A DNA stretch of 64,000 nt, taken from Duganella levis (GTDB lineage Bacteria; Pseudomonadota; Gammaproteobacteria; Burkholderiales; Burkholderiaceae_D). The translations under genes were made by a program, and so were the position numbers. This document shows, one piece after another, positions 18,365 to 27,490 of this stretch. Below the pieces are notes generated by a model that ran no database searches, had not been told where the DNA came from, and was given only the letters and a program-made list of their open reading frames with translations. The stretch is from NCBI RefSeq assembly GCF_009857605.1, contig NZ_WWCT01000002.1:310001-374000 (forward strand), read 5' to 3'. The first letter of the stretch is position 1. Each line of letters opens with the position of its first letter.

Positions 18365-19034
18365 GGATGTGACCCAGCAACGGCGCCAGCAAGACCATCA
18401 GCACGCCGCTGAAGATCATGGTCAGGCTGGCGACCGCGCCTTCCTGCGGGCCGATGGAACGCGCCTTGCTCAAGCCGAAGCCGTGGGCCGCCGCGCCATA
18501 CGGCGCACCGCGCGCGATGCGCATCCGCAGCGGCAACCGCGCCAGTAGCACTTGTCCCAGCAGGATGCCGAACAAGCCGGTGATGATGACAAACACGCCG
18601 GTCAGCTGCGCCGAGCCGCCCAGGTGGCGCGTGGCCTCCAGCGCAAACGGCGTCGATACCGAACGGGCCAGCAGGCTTTGCGCCATGCTGCCGTGCAGGC
18701 CAAGCAGGCGGTCCAGCAGCAGCGTGCTGCCCAGCGAGGCGACGATGCCGGCCACGCTGCCCAGCGACAGCGCCAGCCAGTGTTCCTTTACCAGCTCGCG
18801 ATACTGATAGATCGGCAGCGCAAACGCCACCGTGGCCGGACCGAGTAGCCACGACAGCCAGTGCGTGTCGCCGAAGTAGACCGGAAAGGGTGTGGACGAT
18901 AACTGCACTACAGCGATCAGCACCGCCGAGGTGGCGATGGCGGGCGTCAGCCAGATGCGCGGATAGCGCTTGTGCAGCGCCTGATTCGCATAGAACAAGC
19001 CTAGCGTCAGCAGCAGGAAGAAGAGGGGTTTCAT
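18351..19034 (-). CDS. lrgB: LrgB/CidB-family membrane protein
   Basis: This 227-residue protein has about seven hydrophobic segments and the LrgB family core SVSTPFALEATRHLGGSAQL and AHGFGLSKA. With LrgA it forms a holin/antiholin-like pair now linked to export of pyruvate or other small metabolites and to control of cell lysis. The start overlaps the lrgA stop by 4 bases. The 3' end overlaps the convergent CE2-like esterase gene by 14 bases. It interrupts two sugar loci without an obvious functional link to them. Confidence 0.9.
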   Translation of the reverse strand: MKPLFFLLLTLGLFYANQALHKRYPRIWLTPAIATSAVLIAVVQLSSTPFPVYFGDTHWLSWLLGPATVAFALPIYQYRELVKEHWLALSLGSVAGIVASLGSTLLLDRLLGLHGSMAQSLLARSVSTPFALEATRHLGGSAQLTGVFVIITGLFGILLGQVLLARLPLRMRIARGAPYGAAAHGFGLSKARSIGPQEGAVASLTMIFSGVLMVLLAPLLGHILTSA

Positions 19035-19441
19035 GCCGCCGCCGTTCTGCCACGATCGGCGCGCAAGCGGCGCAGCTTGCGGCCGCGCTCAAAGCGGCAC
19101 ACCCATTCCACGGTAAAGGCGGTGGCCAGCATCACGCAGGTAAAGCCGATGCCGATGGCGGCGAATAGCCGCAGGCCGTCCTCCTTCAGCAGGCCGGTGA
19201 ACTGCACCACCGACACCACCAGCGGAATAAAGAACAACAGCATATTCGACAGCAGCCAGTCGGCGCCATGCTCGATGGTGGACGGGCGCAGCACGCCGCT
19301 TTGCAGCAGGATGACCATGATGATCAGGCCAACCACGCCGCCGGAGAAGGGCAATCCGACCCAGGCCGAGAAGCGGTCGGCGGCATACCATGCCGCGATC
19401 AGCCCCAGAACCTGCGCCAGTGTGTAGACAATACGTTTCAT
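19031..19441 (-). CDS. lrgA: LrgA/CidA-family holin-like protein
   Basis: This 136-residue protein has four predicted membrane segments and the CidA/LrgA pattern FSAWVGLPFSGGVVGLIIMVILL, IEHGADWLLSNMLLFFIPLVVS. It is the partner of the adjacent LrgB and is transcribed with it. A LysR-type regulator gene is divergent 77 bases away and is the likely regulator, in the manner of CidR with cidABC in other bacteria (by analogy only). Confidence 0.9.
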   Translation of the reverse strand: MKRIVYTLAQVLGLIAAWYAADRFSAWVGLPFSGGVVGLIIMVILLQSGVLRPSTIEHGADWLLSNMLLFFIPLVVSVVQFTGLLKEDGLRLFAAIGIGFTCVMLATAFTVEWVCRFERGRKLRRLRADRGRTAAA

Positions 19442-19518
19442 GTTGCCATTCTAGGCTGCGGCAGTTAAAAGATAAAATGAATTAAAATTATCAAAATCAT
19501 TCTCAATTGGAATAGATA
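19442..19518. promoter_or_regulatory. Divergent lrgA / LysR-regulator control region
   Basis: This 77-base AT-rich stretch stands out from its GC-rich surroundings. It holds an inverted AATGA (19476-19480) / TCATT (19497-19501) pair flanking an A/T core, a plausible LysR-type binding site between the two divergent genes. Confidence 0.45.
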
Positions 19519-20412
19519 ATGGATATCCGCGCGCTGCGCTATTTTGTCGCCGTCGTCGATCAGCAGGGCTTCAGCCGCGCCGCCGAAACGCTGCACGTAA
19601 CCCAGCCTACCGTCAGCAAGATGATCCAGCAGCTGGAGCAGTCGCTCGACCTCACGCTGCTGGAGCGCGTCGGCAAGCGCTTCACGCTGACCGACGCCGG
19701 CAACGTGGTGCTGCAACGCGGCCGCGCGCTATTGGCCATGCACGAAGAGATGGGCGTCGAGCTGCAAGACCTGCAACAGCTGCGGCGCGGCGACCTGCGG
19801 CTCGGCGTCACCCAGCAATCGCACGCGCCATTGGCGCCGCTGCTGGCCGCGTATCACAAGCGCCATCCGCAGATAGAACTGAAGCTGTTCGAGGGCGGTT
19901 CGCAAGGCATTGAAGCGGACCTGCGCAGTGGCGTGCTGGAAATGGGCACCATGCTGGATCACCCGTCCAATCAGGCCGCGTGGCAGGAGTTCGACTCTTT
20001 CCCGCTACTGACATCGCCGATGTGCCTCCTGGCGCCGAAAGATTCCGCCTGGCGCGGCAAGCGCGGCGTGCGGCTGCGCGAACTGGCCGATTGCGCCTTC
20101 ATCTTTTACGGCGAAGGCTTCGCGCTGAACGACATCATTGCCGACGCCTGCCTGCGCGCCGGCTTCACGCCGCGCATCAGCGGCCGCAGTGGTCAATGGG
20201 ATTTTGTCGCCTCGCTGGTGCGGCTGGGGGTGGGCATCACGCTGCTGCCCAAGGTATTTTGCGATACGCTGGGAAAGGGCCAGTTCACCGTGGTCAAACT
20301 GGAGGAACCGGCACTGGACTGGAAGCTGATGCTGGCCTGGCGGCGCGGCGGCCACCTGTCGTTCGCCGCGCGCGCCTGGCTCGATCTGGTGCGCAGTAAA
20401 GCTACGCATTAA
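19519..20412 (+). CDS. LysR-family transcriptional regulator
   Basis: This 297-residue protein begins with the LysR winged helix-turn-helix (MDIRALRYFVAVVDQQGFSR, HVTQPTVSKMIQQLEQSLD) and continues with the PBP2-like effector domain (from about residue 90, GDLRLGVTQ). It is divergent from lrgAB, which is the classical arrangement of a LysR regulator and its target. Its effector cannot be deduced. The gene ends 6 bases before the convergent TonB receptor gene. Confidence 0.92.
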   Translation: MDIRALRYFVAVVDQQGFSRAAETLHVTQPTVSKMIQQLEQSLDLTLLERVGKRFTLTDAGNVVLQRGRALLAMHEEMGVELQDLQQLRRGDLRLGVTQQSHAPLAPLLAAYHKRHPQIELKLFEGGSQGIEADLRSGVLEMGTMLDHPSNQAAWQEFDSFPLLTSPMCLLAPKDSAWRGKRGVRLRELADCAFIFYGEGFALNDIIADACLRAGFTPRISGRSGQWDFVASLVRLGVGITLLPKVFCDTLGKGQFTVVKLEEPALDWKLMLAWRRGGHLSFAARAWLDLVRSKATH

Positions 20413-20418
20413 AGCCGC

Positions 20419-23076
20419 CTAGAAGTTGGCCCCCACGCGGAAGCCGAACATACGCGGCTCGATGTAGTTGGCCTTCATGAAGCCGCCGAAGGCCGAATCG
20501 GTGCTGGTCTTGGCATGCTTGTCGGTGAAGTTACGGACATACAGCTCCGCGTGCCATTTGTCTTCCGGCGTTTCAAACCGTACCGACGCATCGCCCGTCG
20601 CATAAGCATCCTGGAAGCGGCCGATGTGGGCGAACTCGGAATTCAGCAGATCGAAGTACGCCTTGTCGCGCCAGTTCAGCTTCACATACGGGATCACCTT
20701 GTAGCCGTTATCCAGCCCGAACTCCTGCGAGAAGTTCAGGTTGACCTGGTACTTCGGCGTGTTCGGCAAGTGGTTGCCTTCGATGTTGGCCAGGCGGCGG
20801 CCCAGCAGCGTCTTGTCGCTGCCGTTGTACACCGCCGGGCAGGCCGGCAGGCCAAGCTCCGTGCGCACATCGCACTGGTAATCGTCGCTGTACGAATTGA
20901 AGTCGTGGATGCTGGTGTTGATGTAGGCGAAGCCGCCGCCGAAACGGCCGCCGCGCCATGGGCGGTAATCCCACTCCAGTTCCAGGCCGGGGATATTGAC
21001 CTTGCCGACGTTGATGGTGCGCCAGGTTTCATACACGTCGCACTTGGGTTGGTCGGCCGGGCAGGGCAGGCCGTTGTCCGGGATGATCTGGTTGACGAAG
21101 TAGGTGCCGGTCAGCTGCATGCCCTTGTACTTCATGAAGAAGGCCGTAGCGGACAGGCTCAGTTTATTTTCCAGGAACTTGCCCTTGAAGCCCAGCTCAT
21201 AGTTGGTGACGGTCTCCGGATCGTAAGGCAGGAAGGTGACCACGCCCGGTTTGCCGTCGGCGCACAGGTGGTTGTTGCAGCTGTCCGTCTTGTCGGCAAA
21301 GCCGCCGGCCTTGTAGCCGGTGGAGATGGAGCCGTACACCATCTTGTTATTGTCGATCTGCTTTTGCAGGCCAAGACGCCAGGTGACCTTGTTCCATGTC
21401 TGTTTGTGATCGTTGGAGGTTGGCGCGCCATACAGGCTGTAGGCCGCTACGCTGCCGCCCATTCCCGGCGCCAGGTCGGTGCCGTCGTGGACGTGGAAGC
21501 CCGGCGTGCCTGGCGTGCCTTGCGAATACCAGCCGTTGTAGTAGGCCGAATTGCCGATCCAGTTGGCGCCGTAGACCTGGCCGCCCTTGTCCTCCTTGCT
21601 GTCGACGCTATAGCGCGCGCCGGCGGTGGCGGTCCATGTCGGCACGAACTGCCAGTCGGCTTGCGCGAAGGCGGCCTTGGCGTCCACCTGGCGGTTAGGC
21701 TGGTGATACAGCACGCTGCCGACATCGCCGTACGGTTTCTGGATGGTGTTGGTCTGCTCGTAGTCGATGGCGTTCCGCTCGTGCATCCAGAACAGGCCCG
21801 CCACGTATTTCAGGCTGCCCAGCTGCTGCTTGAGCTGCGCCTCGTGCACGGTCGACAGGTAGCGCGAGTCCAGCGTGCGGTGGAAGGAATCGGTCAGCGG
21901 CCAGGTGCCCCAGTTGCCGTCCACCGAATTCGGATAGGCGCCGTTGATCTGGAACGGCGCGGCGTTCTGCAAGCCCTTGTCGTCGTCGGTGATTTCCGAG
22001 CGGCGCTGGTCGGCCACCTGGAAGGTATAGTCAAGGCTGGTGTGGTCGTTGAGGTTCCAGTTGACGCCCGTGCGCAGCGTGCGGATCTTCATGTCGATGT
22101 GACCCGGCACGTTGACGTTGATGTCCCACTCGCCCTGGCCGGGCGTGCAGGCGTAGCGCGTGCCGGCGCCGGCGTCGCAGTCGCGGAAGTTGGAACCGCC
22201 GGCGCTGGAGTCCTGGAATTCTTCATACGCCGCCTTGGCGGTGATGTCGCGGTTGACCTTCAACAGCGCGGTCAGGCGGCCGGCCCATTCGTTTTGATTG
22301 GTATAGAACTCGCTCGGGCCGATCACGCGGTTGAAGCGCTGGTCGACGTCCGGCTTGCCGTTCGGGATCCAGCCCAGCGCCGGCGCGTTGGCTTCACTGA
22401 GGTCGCGGGTCTGGTTGGCGTAGCCGTCGCGTTTCACCTTCATGAAGGTGGCGCGCAGGGCCAGCGCGTCGTTGACCACCACGTTCTGAATCAGGTTGAT
22501 CTGTTTCTTGTTGTAGTTGCCGAGGTCCAGATCGGCCTTGCCGTAGTTGCCGGTCCAATCGGGCTTCGCGGGAATCACGTTGATGCTGCCGCCGGTGGAG
22601 TTACGGCCGAACAGCGTGCCTTGCGGGCCGCGCAGCACTTCCACCTGTTCCAGGTCGAACATCAGCGCCTGCGCGCCTTGTGGCCGTGGCGAGTACATGC
22701 CGTCCACGTGGAAGCCGACCGCCGGGTCGCCGGTCTCGGTGAAGTTGGTCGAGGTGATGCCGCGGATGGTGATCTGCACCGCCGAATCGAGGCCGGTGTT
22801 TTCGATCACCACATTGGGGATTTCGCCGCTCAGGTCACTCAGGCTGGTAACGCCTTTGCGCGTCAGCTGCTCCTGCGTGACGGCGGTGACGGCCAGCGGG
22901 GTTTTCAGCAGCGAGGTGGAATAGCGGGTGGCGGTCACTTTGACTTCCGGGATCTGGTCCGGCGCGGGGGCTGCGGCGGCCGTGTCGCTGGCCTGTGCAC
23001 AGACCGCCGCGCTGATGAAAGCGCAAGCGCTGGCCACGGCAAGACTGACCAGCGTCCTACTGGTTGATTGCTGCAT
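20419..23076 (-). CDS. TonB-dependent receptor (glycan-locus type), copy 1
   Basis: This 885-residue outer-membrane protein has the signal peptide MQQSTSRTLVSLAVASACAF (to CAQA) and a TonB-box-like IPEVKVTATR. The plug has PLAVTAVTQEQLTRKGV, DLEQVEVLRGPQGTLFGRNS and GGSINVIPAKP. The barrel ends GFRVGANF. It is paralogous along its whole length to the receptor at 24829-27480. Such receptors import oligosaccharides in glycan loci of Xanthomonas, Caulobacter and their relatives. The promoter carries the dyad found in the mannan locus, so this receptor may serve mannooligosaccharides rather than its neighbours' substrate. GAGGAG precedes the start at the usual distance. Confidence 0.9.
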   Translation of the reverse strand: MQQSTSRTLVSLAVASACAFISAAVCAQASDTAAAAPAPDQIPEVKVTATRYSTSLLKTPLAVTAVTQEQLTRKGVTSLSDLSGEIPNVVIENTGLDSAVQITIRGITSTNFTETGDPAVGFHVDGMYSPRPQGAQALMFDLEQVEVLRGPQGTLFGRNSTGGSINVIPAKPDWTGNYGKADLDLGNYNKKQINLIQNVVVNDALALRATFMKVKRDGYANQTRDLSEANAPALGWIPNGKPDVDQRFNRVIGPSEFYTNQNEWAGRLTALLKVNRDITAKAAYEEFQDSSAGGSNFRDCDAGAGTRYACTPGQGEWDINVNVPGHIDMKIRTLRTGVNWNLNDHTSLDYTFQVADQRRSEITDDDKGLQNAAPFQINGAYPNSVDGNWGTWPLTDSFHRTLDSRYLSTVHEAQLKQQLGSLKYVAGLFWMHERNAIDYEQTNTIQKPYGDVGSVLYHQPNRQVDAKAAFAQADWQFVPTWTATAGARYSVDSKEDKGGQVYGANWIGNSAYYNGWYSQGTPGTPGFHVHDGTDLAPGMGGSVAAYSLYGAPTSNDHKQTWNKVTWRLGLQKQIDNNKMVYGSISTGYKAGGFADKTDSCNNHLCADGKPGVVTFLPYDPETVTNYELGFKGKFLENKLSLSATAFFMKYKGMQLTGTYFVNQIIPDNGLPCPADQPKCDVYETWRTINVGKVNIPGLELEWDYRPWRGGRFGGGFAYINTSIHDFNSYSDDYQCDVRTELGLPACPAVYNGSDKTLLGRRLANIEGNHLPNTPKYQVNLNFSQEFGLDNGYKVIPYVKLNWRDKAYFDLLNSEFAHIGRFQDAYATGDASVRFETPEDKWHAELYVRNFTDKHAKTSTDSAFGGFMKANYIEPRMFGFRVGANF

Positions 23077-23129
23077 GTTGTCTCCTCGGTTTTTTGATTT
23101 ATAGCCACATTTATCAATATGGCAAAACC

Positions 23130-23158
23130 AGATTGCTCTCGAAAAACAGGAGGGTCAA
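23130..23158 (-). promoter_or_regulatory. Candidate promoter of TonB receptor 1
   Basis: On the minus strand TTGACC (23158-23153), 17 bases, then CAATCT (23135-23130). The -35 hexamer and spacer length are identical to those of the mannan-operon promoter. Confidence 0.5.
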
Positions 23159-23181
23159 ACGATTCCAAAAATAGGCATGCA

Positions 23182-23202
23182 GTTTATTTGTCTTTACTAA
23201 AC
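23182..23202. promoter_or_regulatory. Operator-like dyad 3, same motif as in the mannan locus
   Basis: On the minus strand this reads GTTTAG-N9-ATAAAC, one base away from the two copies at 10442 and 10520. Aligned with the copy at 10520 and including the following TGC, 20 of 24 positions agree. It ends 23 bases upstream of TTGACC, exactly the distance seen at 10520-10540. Confidence 0.7.
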
Positions 23203-23440
23203 AGACCTGCTTACAACACTTGCCCGACATTTTGGTTAAGTTTTGTAAGCGCATCTTGCAAAGTGCATGGCGCCGTACGCCGCCAGACGTGGGTTTAAGT
23301 AAGGAAATGTAAGCCCAAGATCCCCTTCAAAAAGCACATTCTCAATAAAATCATATGGTTATACATTCCCGGGCGCTTGCTGGTCATGCAAGGTTTGCCG
23401 CTGTTAGCATGAATCATCGACAACAAGGGGATAGCAGCAC

Positions 23441-24781
23441 ATGGAAATTAGTAACGATTGGTCCGAACAGCGCAGCGGCGGCTCCACCCGCGCCGTGGTG
23501 GTCGGGATGCTGTTTGTGGGCCTGCTGTTTTTCATCCTGGGTTTTGTGACCTGGCTGAACGGCTCCCTGGTGCCGTTCCTCAAGATAGTCTGCAGCCTGA
23601 GCAACTTCCAGGCGCTGTGGGTTACCTTCGCTTTTTACATCGCCTACACCGTGATGGCGCTGCCGTCCGCCATGGTGCTGAGCCGCATCGGCTACAAGAA
23701 GGGTATGACGCTGGGCCTGGCCATCATGGGCGTAGGCGCCTTGCTGTTCATTCCGGCCGCGTACAGTACCCATTACGAATTGTTCCTGGCCGCGCTGTTC
23801 ACGCTGGCCAGCGGCATGACGCTGATGCAGACCGCCATCAACCCCTACATCGTCTGCCTGGGACCGCGTGAAAGTGCCGCCATGCGCATCAGCATCATGG
23901 GCCTGTTCAACAAGGGCGCCGGCGTCGTCGTGCCGCTGGTGTTCTCGTCGCTGATGCTGGCCGATATCGACAACTTCTCGCACACCGCGCTGTCGGCGCT
24001 GGATGCGGCCGGCCGCACCGCCGCGCTGGGACAGCTGGCGCAGCGGCTGGTGTTCCCGTATGCCTGCATGGCCGCAGTGCTGTTCGTGATCATGGCCTTC
24101 ATCCATTTCTCCAGCCTGCGCGATATTCCAGCGCAGACCGACAGCGTCGATGAACAGCTGGAGCGCAGTGGCGTGTTGCAGTTTCCACAGCTGGTGCTGG
24201 GCGCGCTGGCGCTGTTTGCCTACGTCGGCGTGGAAGTGATTGCCGGCGACACCATCGGCCTGTACGGCCACGAGCTGCACGTCGCCAATTTCGGCGTGCT
24301 CACCTCGTACACCATGGTGTGCATGGTGATCGGCTACCTGATCGGCGTGGTGGCGATTCCGCGCTATCTGTCGCAACAGCATGCGCTGGTGGCGTCGGCC
24401 GTGCTGGGCCTGGTGCTGACGCTGGGCGTGGTCACCGGCTCGCCGCACGACGGCGCCATCTCGCAGGCGCTGCTGGGCTGGAGCGGCGTGCCGCTGGTGC
24501 CGGACACCGTCATGTGCCTGGCGCTGCTGGGCCTGGCCAACGCCATGGTATGGCCGGCGATCTGGCCGCTGGCGCTGCATGGCCTGGGCCGCTATACGGC
24601 CACCGGCTCGGCGCTGCTGGTCATGGCGATTTCCGGCGGCGCCGTGCTGCCGCTGCTGTACGGCCGGTTGTCGGACTTCGCCAGTCCGCGCGCCGGCTAC
24701 TGGCTGCTGTTGCCTTGCTACGCCGTCATTCTCTGGTACGCCACCTACGGACACAAGATCCGCCACTGGCGCCGCCGCTGA
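23441..24781 (+). CDS. Sugar MFS permease, FucP/GluP/NagP family
   Basis: This 446-residue inner-membrane protein has about 12 transmembrane segments. FFILGFVTWLNGSLVPFLK, AYTVMALPSAMVLSRIGYKK and LMQTAINPYIVCLGPRESAA place it with the glucose/galactose and GlcNAc (NagP) permeases. It is clearly related to the permease at 10626 but diverged, so it probably carries another sugar. With GH20 and a NagX-like protein downstream, N-acetylglucosamine is the best guess. It is the first gene of a rightward operon that continues with a TonB receptor 47 bases later. Confidence 0.85.
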   Translation: MEISNDWSEQRSGGSTRAVVVGMLFVGLLFFILGFVTWLNGSLVPFLKIVCSLSNFQALWVTFAFYIAYTVMALPSAMVLSRIGYKKGMTLGLAIMGVGALLFIPAAYSTHYELFLAALFTLASGMTLMQTAINPYIVCLGPRESAAMRISIMGLFNKGAGVVVPLVFSSLMLADIDNFSHTALSALDAAGRTAALGQLAQRLVFPYACMAAVLFVIMAFIHFSSLRDIPAQTDSVDEQLERSGVLQFPQLVLGALALFAYVGVEVIAGDTIGLYGHELHVANFGVLTSYTMVCMVIGYLIGVVAIPRYLSQQHALVASAVLGLVLTLGVVTGSPHDGAISQALLGWSGVPLVPDTVMCLALLGLANAMVWPAIWPLALHGLGRYTATGSALLVMAISGGAVLPLLYGRLSDFASPRAGYWLLLPCYAVILWYATYGHKIRHWRRR

Positions 24782-24828
24782 AGTACCCGCATTACCGTTT
24801 CTCACCCCAAAATCAGGAGAGTATCGAG

Positions 24829-27480
24829 ATGTCCCTATTGAGCACAAAAAAAACGATTATCAGTATGGCAGTCGCTGGCGCTTGCGGCGGTATCATCGCG
24901 CCGGCGCTGGCGAAGCAGGAGGCGCCGACTGCGGCCAGCAAGGATGAAATCCAGGAAGTGGTGGTCACCGCAACCCGCCATTCAACCTCGCTGCTGAAAA
25001 CGCCGGTGTCGATGAGCGCCGTCACGCAGGACGAGCTGACCCGCAAGGGCATCACCGATATCCGCGGCCTTAGCGGCGAGGTGCCCAATCTGCAACTGGG
25101 CAGCGCCACCGACGGCAGCTCGGGCGTGAAGATCTCGATCCGTGGCGTCAGCAGCAATGACTTCACCGAGATCGGCAATCCGGCGGTAAGCCTGCACGTG
25201 GACGGCATCTACACGCCGCGTCCGCAATCGGCGCTGGCGCTGCTGTTCGACCTGGACCAGGTGGAAGTGCTGCGCGGTCCGCAGGGTACGCTGTTCGGCC
25301 GCAACGCCACCGGCGGCAGCATCAACATCATTCCGGCCAAGCCGCAATTCGGCGTCAGCGAAGGCATGGGCACCTTCACGGTCGGCAATTACAACCTGCG
25401 CCAGGTAGCCGTGGCGCAAAACATCCCGATCAGCGACAACTTCGCCATGCGCGCCACCGCCATGGTCATCAAGCGCGACAGTTACCTGAACCAGCAGCAG
25501 GACTTCTACGCCGCCAACTTCCCGGCGCTGGGCATCGTGCCGCAGCGCGACGCCTCCGGCAACATCATCCCGGACGTCGACCAGCGTCACAACGTCAAGG
25601 TCGGCGCCGACAAGGCGTATGGCAACAAGGACGAATGGGCGGCGCGTCTGCAAGCACGCTGGAAGGCCAGCAACAACCTGGAATGGCTGGGCGCCTACGA
25701 GCGCTACACCAACAAGGGCGCCGGCGATATCGCGCTGAAGGACTGCAAGATGGCGGCCGGCACCGCCTACGCCTGTCCGGGCGGCCAGTGGGATGTGAAG
25801 ATTAACGTGCCGGGCGAACTGGACTGGAGTATCGACACCTGGCGCAGCCGCTTCACCTGGGCCGTGTCGCCGACCGACACCATTGAGCTGAACTCGTCGT
25901 ACGCGGTGCAGAAGCGCCGCCAGATCCGCGACGGCGACGCCGGCTACCAGCCGAATGCAGACGACATCAACATCTACGGCGGCATCTACAACGACACCGC
26001 CACCTTCACCAATTCGTCCAAGTTCAAGACCACCGTCAACGAGCTGCAGCTGCGCGGCGAACGCGGCAGCCTGCGCTATGTGGCCGGCCTGTTCTGGATG
26101 CATGAGAAGAACGCCATCGAATTCGGCGAGGACGACATCTCGTCGATGGTGCAGGCGCCGGGCCAGCCGTACTACTACATGTACAGCCAGACCGACCGCC
26201 AGTCCGATTCCAAGGCCGTCTTCAGCCAGGTCGACTGGGGGTTTGCACCGAAGTGGAACGCCACCATCGGCGGCCGCTTCACGCGCGACGTGCGCCAGGA
26301 CCGCGACGGCAAGTTCTATGATTCGGGCACGGTCAGCGATCCGTATTCCTATTTCCAGGGCCAGTACACGCCGGTGCCGGGCCAGTACTTCAACAGCAGC
26401 GACCTGAAGCCGGGCATGGGCGCCTACTATGGCCTCAGCGGCCTGAACCCGGCCATCGTGCCGGACGTCAGCAACAACAAGGATTCGTGGAACAAGTTCA
26501 CCTGGCGTCTCGGCCTGAGCTACCAGCCGACCCCGCGCGACTTCCTGTTCACTTCGCTGTCCACCGGCTACAAGGCGGGCGGCTTCAGCGACAAGCAGAA
26601 CATCTGCGCGCGCGGCCTGAACGGCAATTGCGCCGACATGACGCCCGGCCCGCACTACACCTTCCTGCCATGGAAGCCTGAGACCCTGACCAACTTCGAG
26701 CTGGGCTACAAGGGCCGTATGCTGGACAACCGTCTGTCGGTTTCGGCCACCGCGTTCTACAGCCGCTACAAGGACATGCAGATGACCGGCGCGGTACAGA
26801 TGGGCAAGATCATTCCGACCATCCCGTGCACCGCCGCCAACCCGGCCTGCGACGCCGCCGTGTTGTACGGCACCACCAACGCCGCCGAGGCCAAGATTTC
26901 CGGCCTGGAGCTGGAAGGCAAGTACAAGCCATGGTCGGGCGCCGAAATCAACTTCTCGGCCTCGCACCTGCATGCGGTGGTGACCTCGTATCCGGACTAC
27001 GTGCAGACCTGGCGTGACGTGCCGTGCGGTCCGTTCCGCGAAACCTACGGCGTGCCGGCCTGCGTGCGCTACAGCGGCACTGATCCTGCGCTGATCGGTA
27101 AGTTCCCGCTCAACGTGGTGGGCAACCGCCTGCCGAACGCGCCGGACAACAGCGCCCGCGTCGAAATGTCGCAGGAGTTCGCGCTGCCGAACGCCTACCT
27201 GCTGACGCCGCGCGTATCGGCCCGCTGGCAGGACAAGATGTACTTCAGCATCCAGAACCTGGACAACGCGCATGTCGGCAACTCGCAGAAGGCCTATGCC
27301 ACCTACGACGCCTCGCTGCGCCTGACCGCGCCAAGCGGCAAATGGCATGCGGAGCTGTACGTCAACAACCTGAGCGATGTCTTCGCCAAGAACAACGCCC
27401 GCGTTGTCGATCCTGGCTACGTGATTGCCCAGTACAACGATCCACGGATGTTTGGTTTGCGCATCGGCGCTGAATGGTAA
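24829..27480 (+). CDS. TonB-dependent receptor (glycan-locus type), copy 2
   Basis: The start at 24829 follows AGGAGA by 8 bases and gives 883 residues with the signal peptide MSLLSTKKTIISMAVAGACG (to ALA). A TonB-box-like IQEVVVTATR and the plug motifs PVSMSAVTQDELTRKGI, DLDQVEVLRGPQGTLFGRNA and GGSINIIPAKP are nearly the same as in copy 1, and the barrel ends GLRIGAEW. It would import oligosaccharides across the outer membrane. The ribosome site of the next gene overlaps its stop codon, so it is cotranscribed with the lipoprotein and solute-binding protein genes that follow. Confidence 0.92.
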   Translation: MSLLSTKKTIISMAVAGACGGIIAPALAKQEAPTAASKDEIQEVVVTATRHSTSLLKTPVSMSAVTQDELTRKGITDIRGLSGEVPNLQLGSATDGSSGVKISIRGVSSNDFTEIGNPAVSLHVDGIYTPRPQSALALLFDLDQVEVLRGPQGTLFGRNATGGSINIIPAKPQFGVSEGMGTFTVGNYNLRQVAVAQNIPISDNFAMRATAMVIKRDSYLNQQQDFYAANFPALGIVPQRDASGNIIPDVDQRHNVKVGADKAYGNKDEWAARLQARWKASNNLEWLGAYERYTNKGAGDIALKDCKMAAGTAYACPGGQWDVKINVPGELDWSIDTWRSRFTWAVSPTDTIELNSSYAVQKRRQIRDGDAGYQPNADDINIYGGIYNDTATFTNSSKFKTTVNELQLRGERGSLRYVAGLFWMHEKNAIEFGEDDISSMVQAPGQPYYYMYSQTDRQSDSKAVFSQVDWGFAPKWNATIGGRFTRDVRQDRDGKFYDSGTVSDPYSYFQGQYTPVPGQYFNSSDLKPGMGAYYGLSGLNPAIVPDVSNNKDSWNKFTWRLGLSYQPTPRDFLFTSLSTGYKAGGFSDKQNICARGLNGNCADMTPGPHYTFLPWKPETLTNFELGYKGRMLDNRLSVSATAFYSRYKDMQMTGAVQMGKIIPTIPCTAANPACDAAVLYGTTNAAEAKISGLELEGKYKPWSGAEINFSASHLHAVVTSYPDYVQTWRDVPCGPFRETYGVPACVRYSGTDPALIGKFPLNVVGNRLPNAPDNSARVEMSQEFALPNAYLLTPRVSARWQDKMYFSIQNLDNAHVGNSQKAYATYDASLRLTAPSGKWHAELYVNNLSDVFAKNNARVVDPGYVIAQYNDPRMFGLRIGAEW

Positions 27481-27490
27481 GGAGAAAATA

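Larger units (their letters stand above)
23077..23440. other. 364-base divergent control region between TonB receptor 1 and the permease
   Basis: No gene was found here. The stretch contains the promoter and dyad of the left-hand receptor (listed separately), an imperfect dyad TTGTAAG-N5-CTTGCAA (about 23237-23260), a T/A-rich segment near 23338-23366 that may hold the permease promoter, and an AAGGGG ribosome site before 23441. The second dyad could bind a different LacI- or GntR-type regulator. Confidence 0.5.

Noticed and set aside
20515..23067. An 850-codon open frame on the plus strand
   Set aside because: It is the antisense shadow of TonB receptor 1, a common effect in high-GC DNA.
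24319..24828. An N-terminal extension of TonB receptor 2 overlapping the permease gene
   Set aside because: The extension is an out-of-frame reading of the permease gene; the start at 24829 has a ribosome site and a signal peptide.
24982..27348. A 788-codon open frame on the minus strand
   Set aside because: It is the antisense shadow of TonB receptor 2 and has no recognisable motif.
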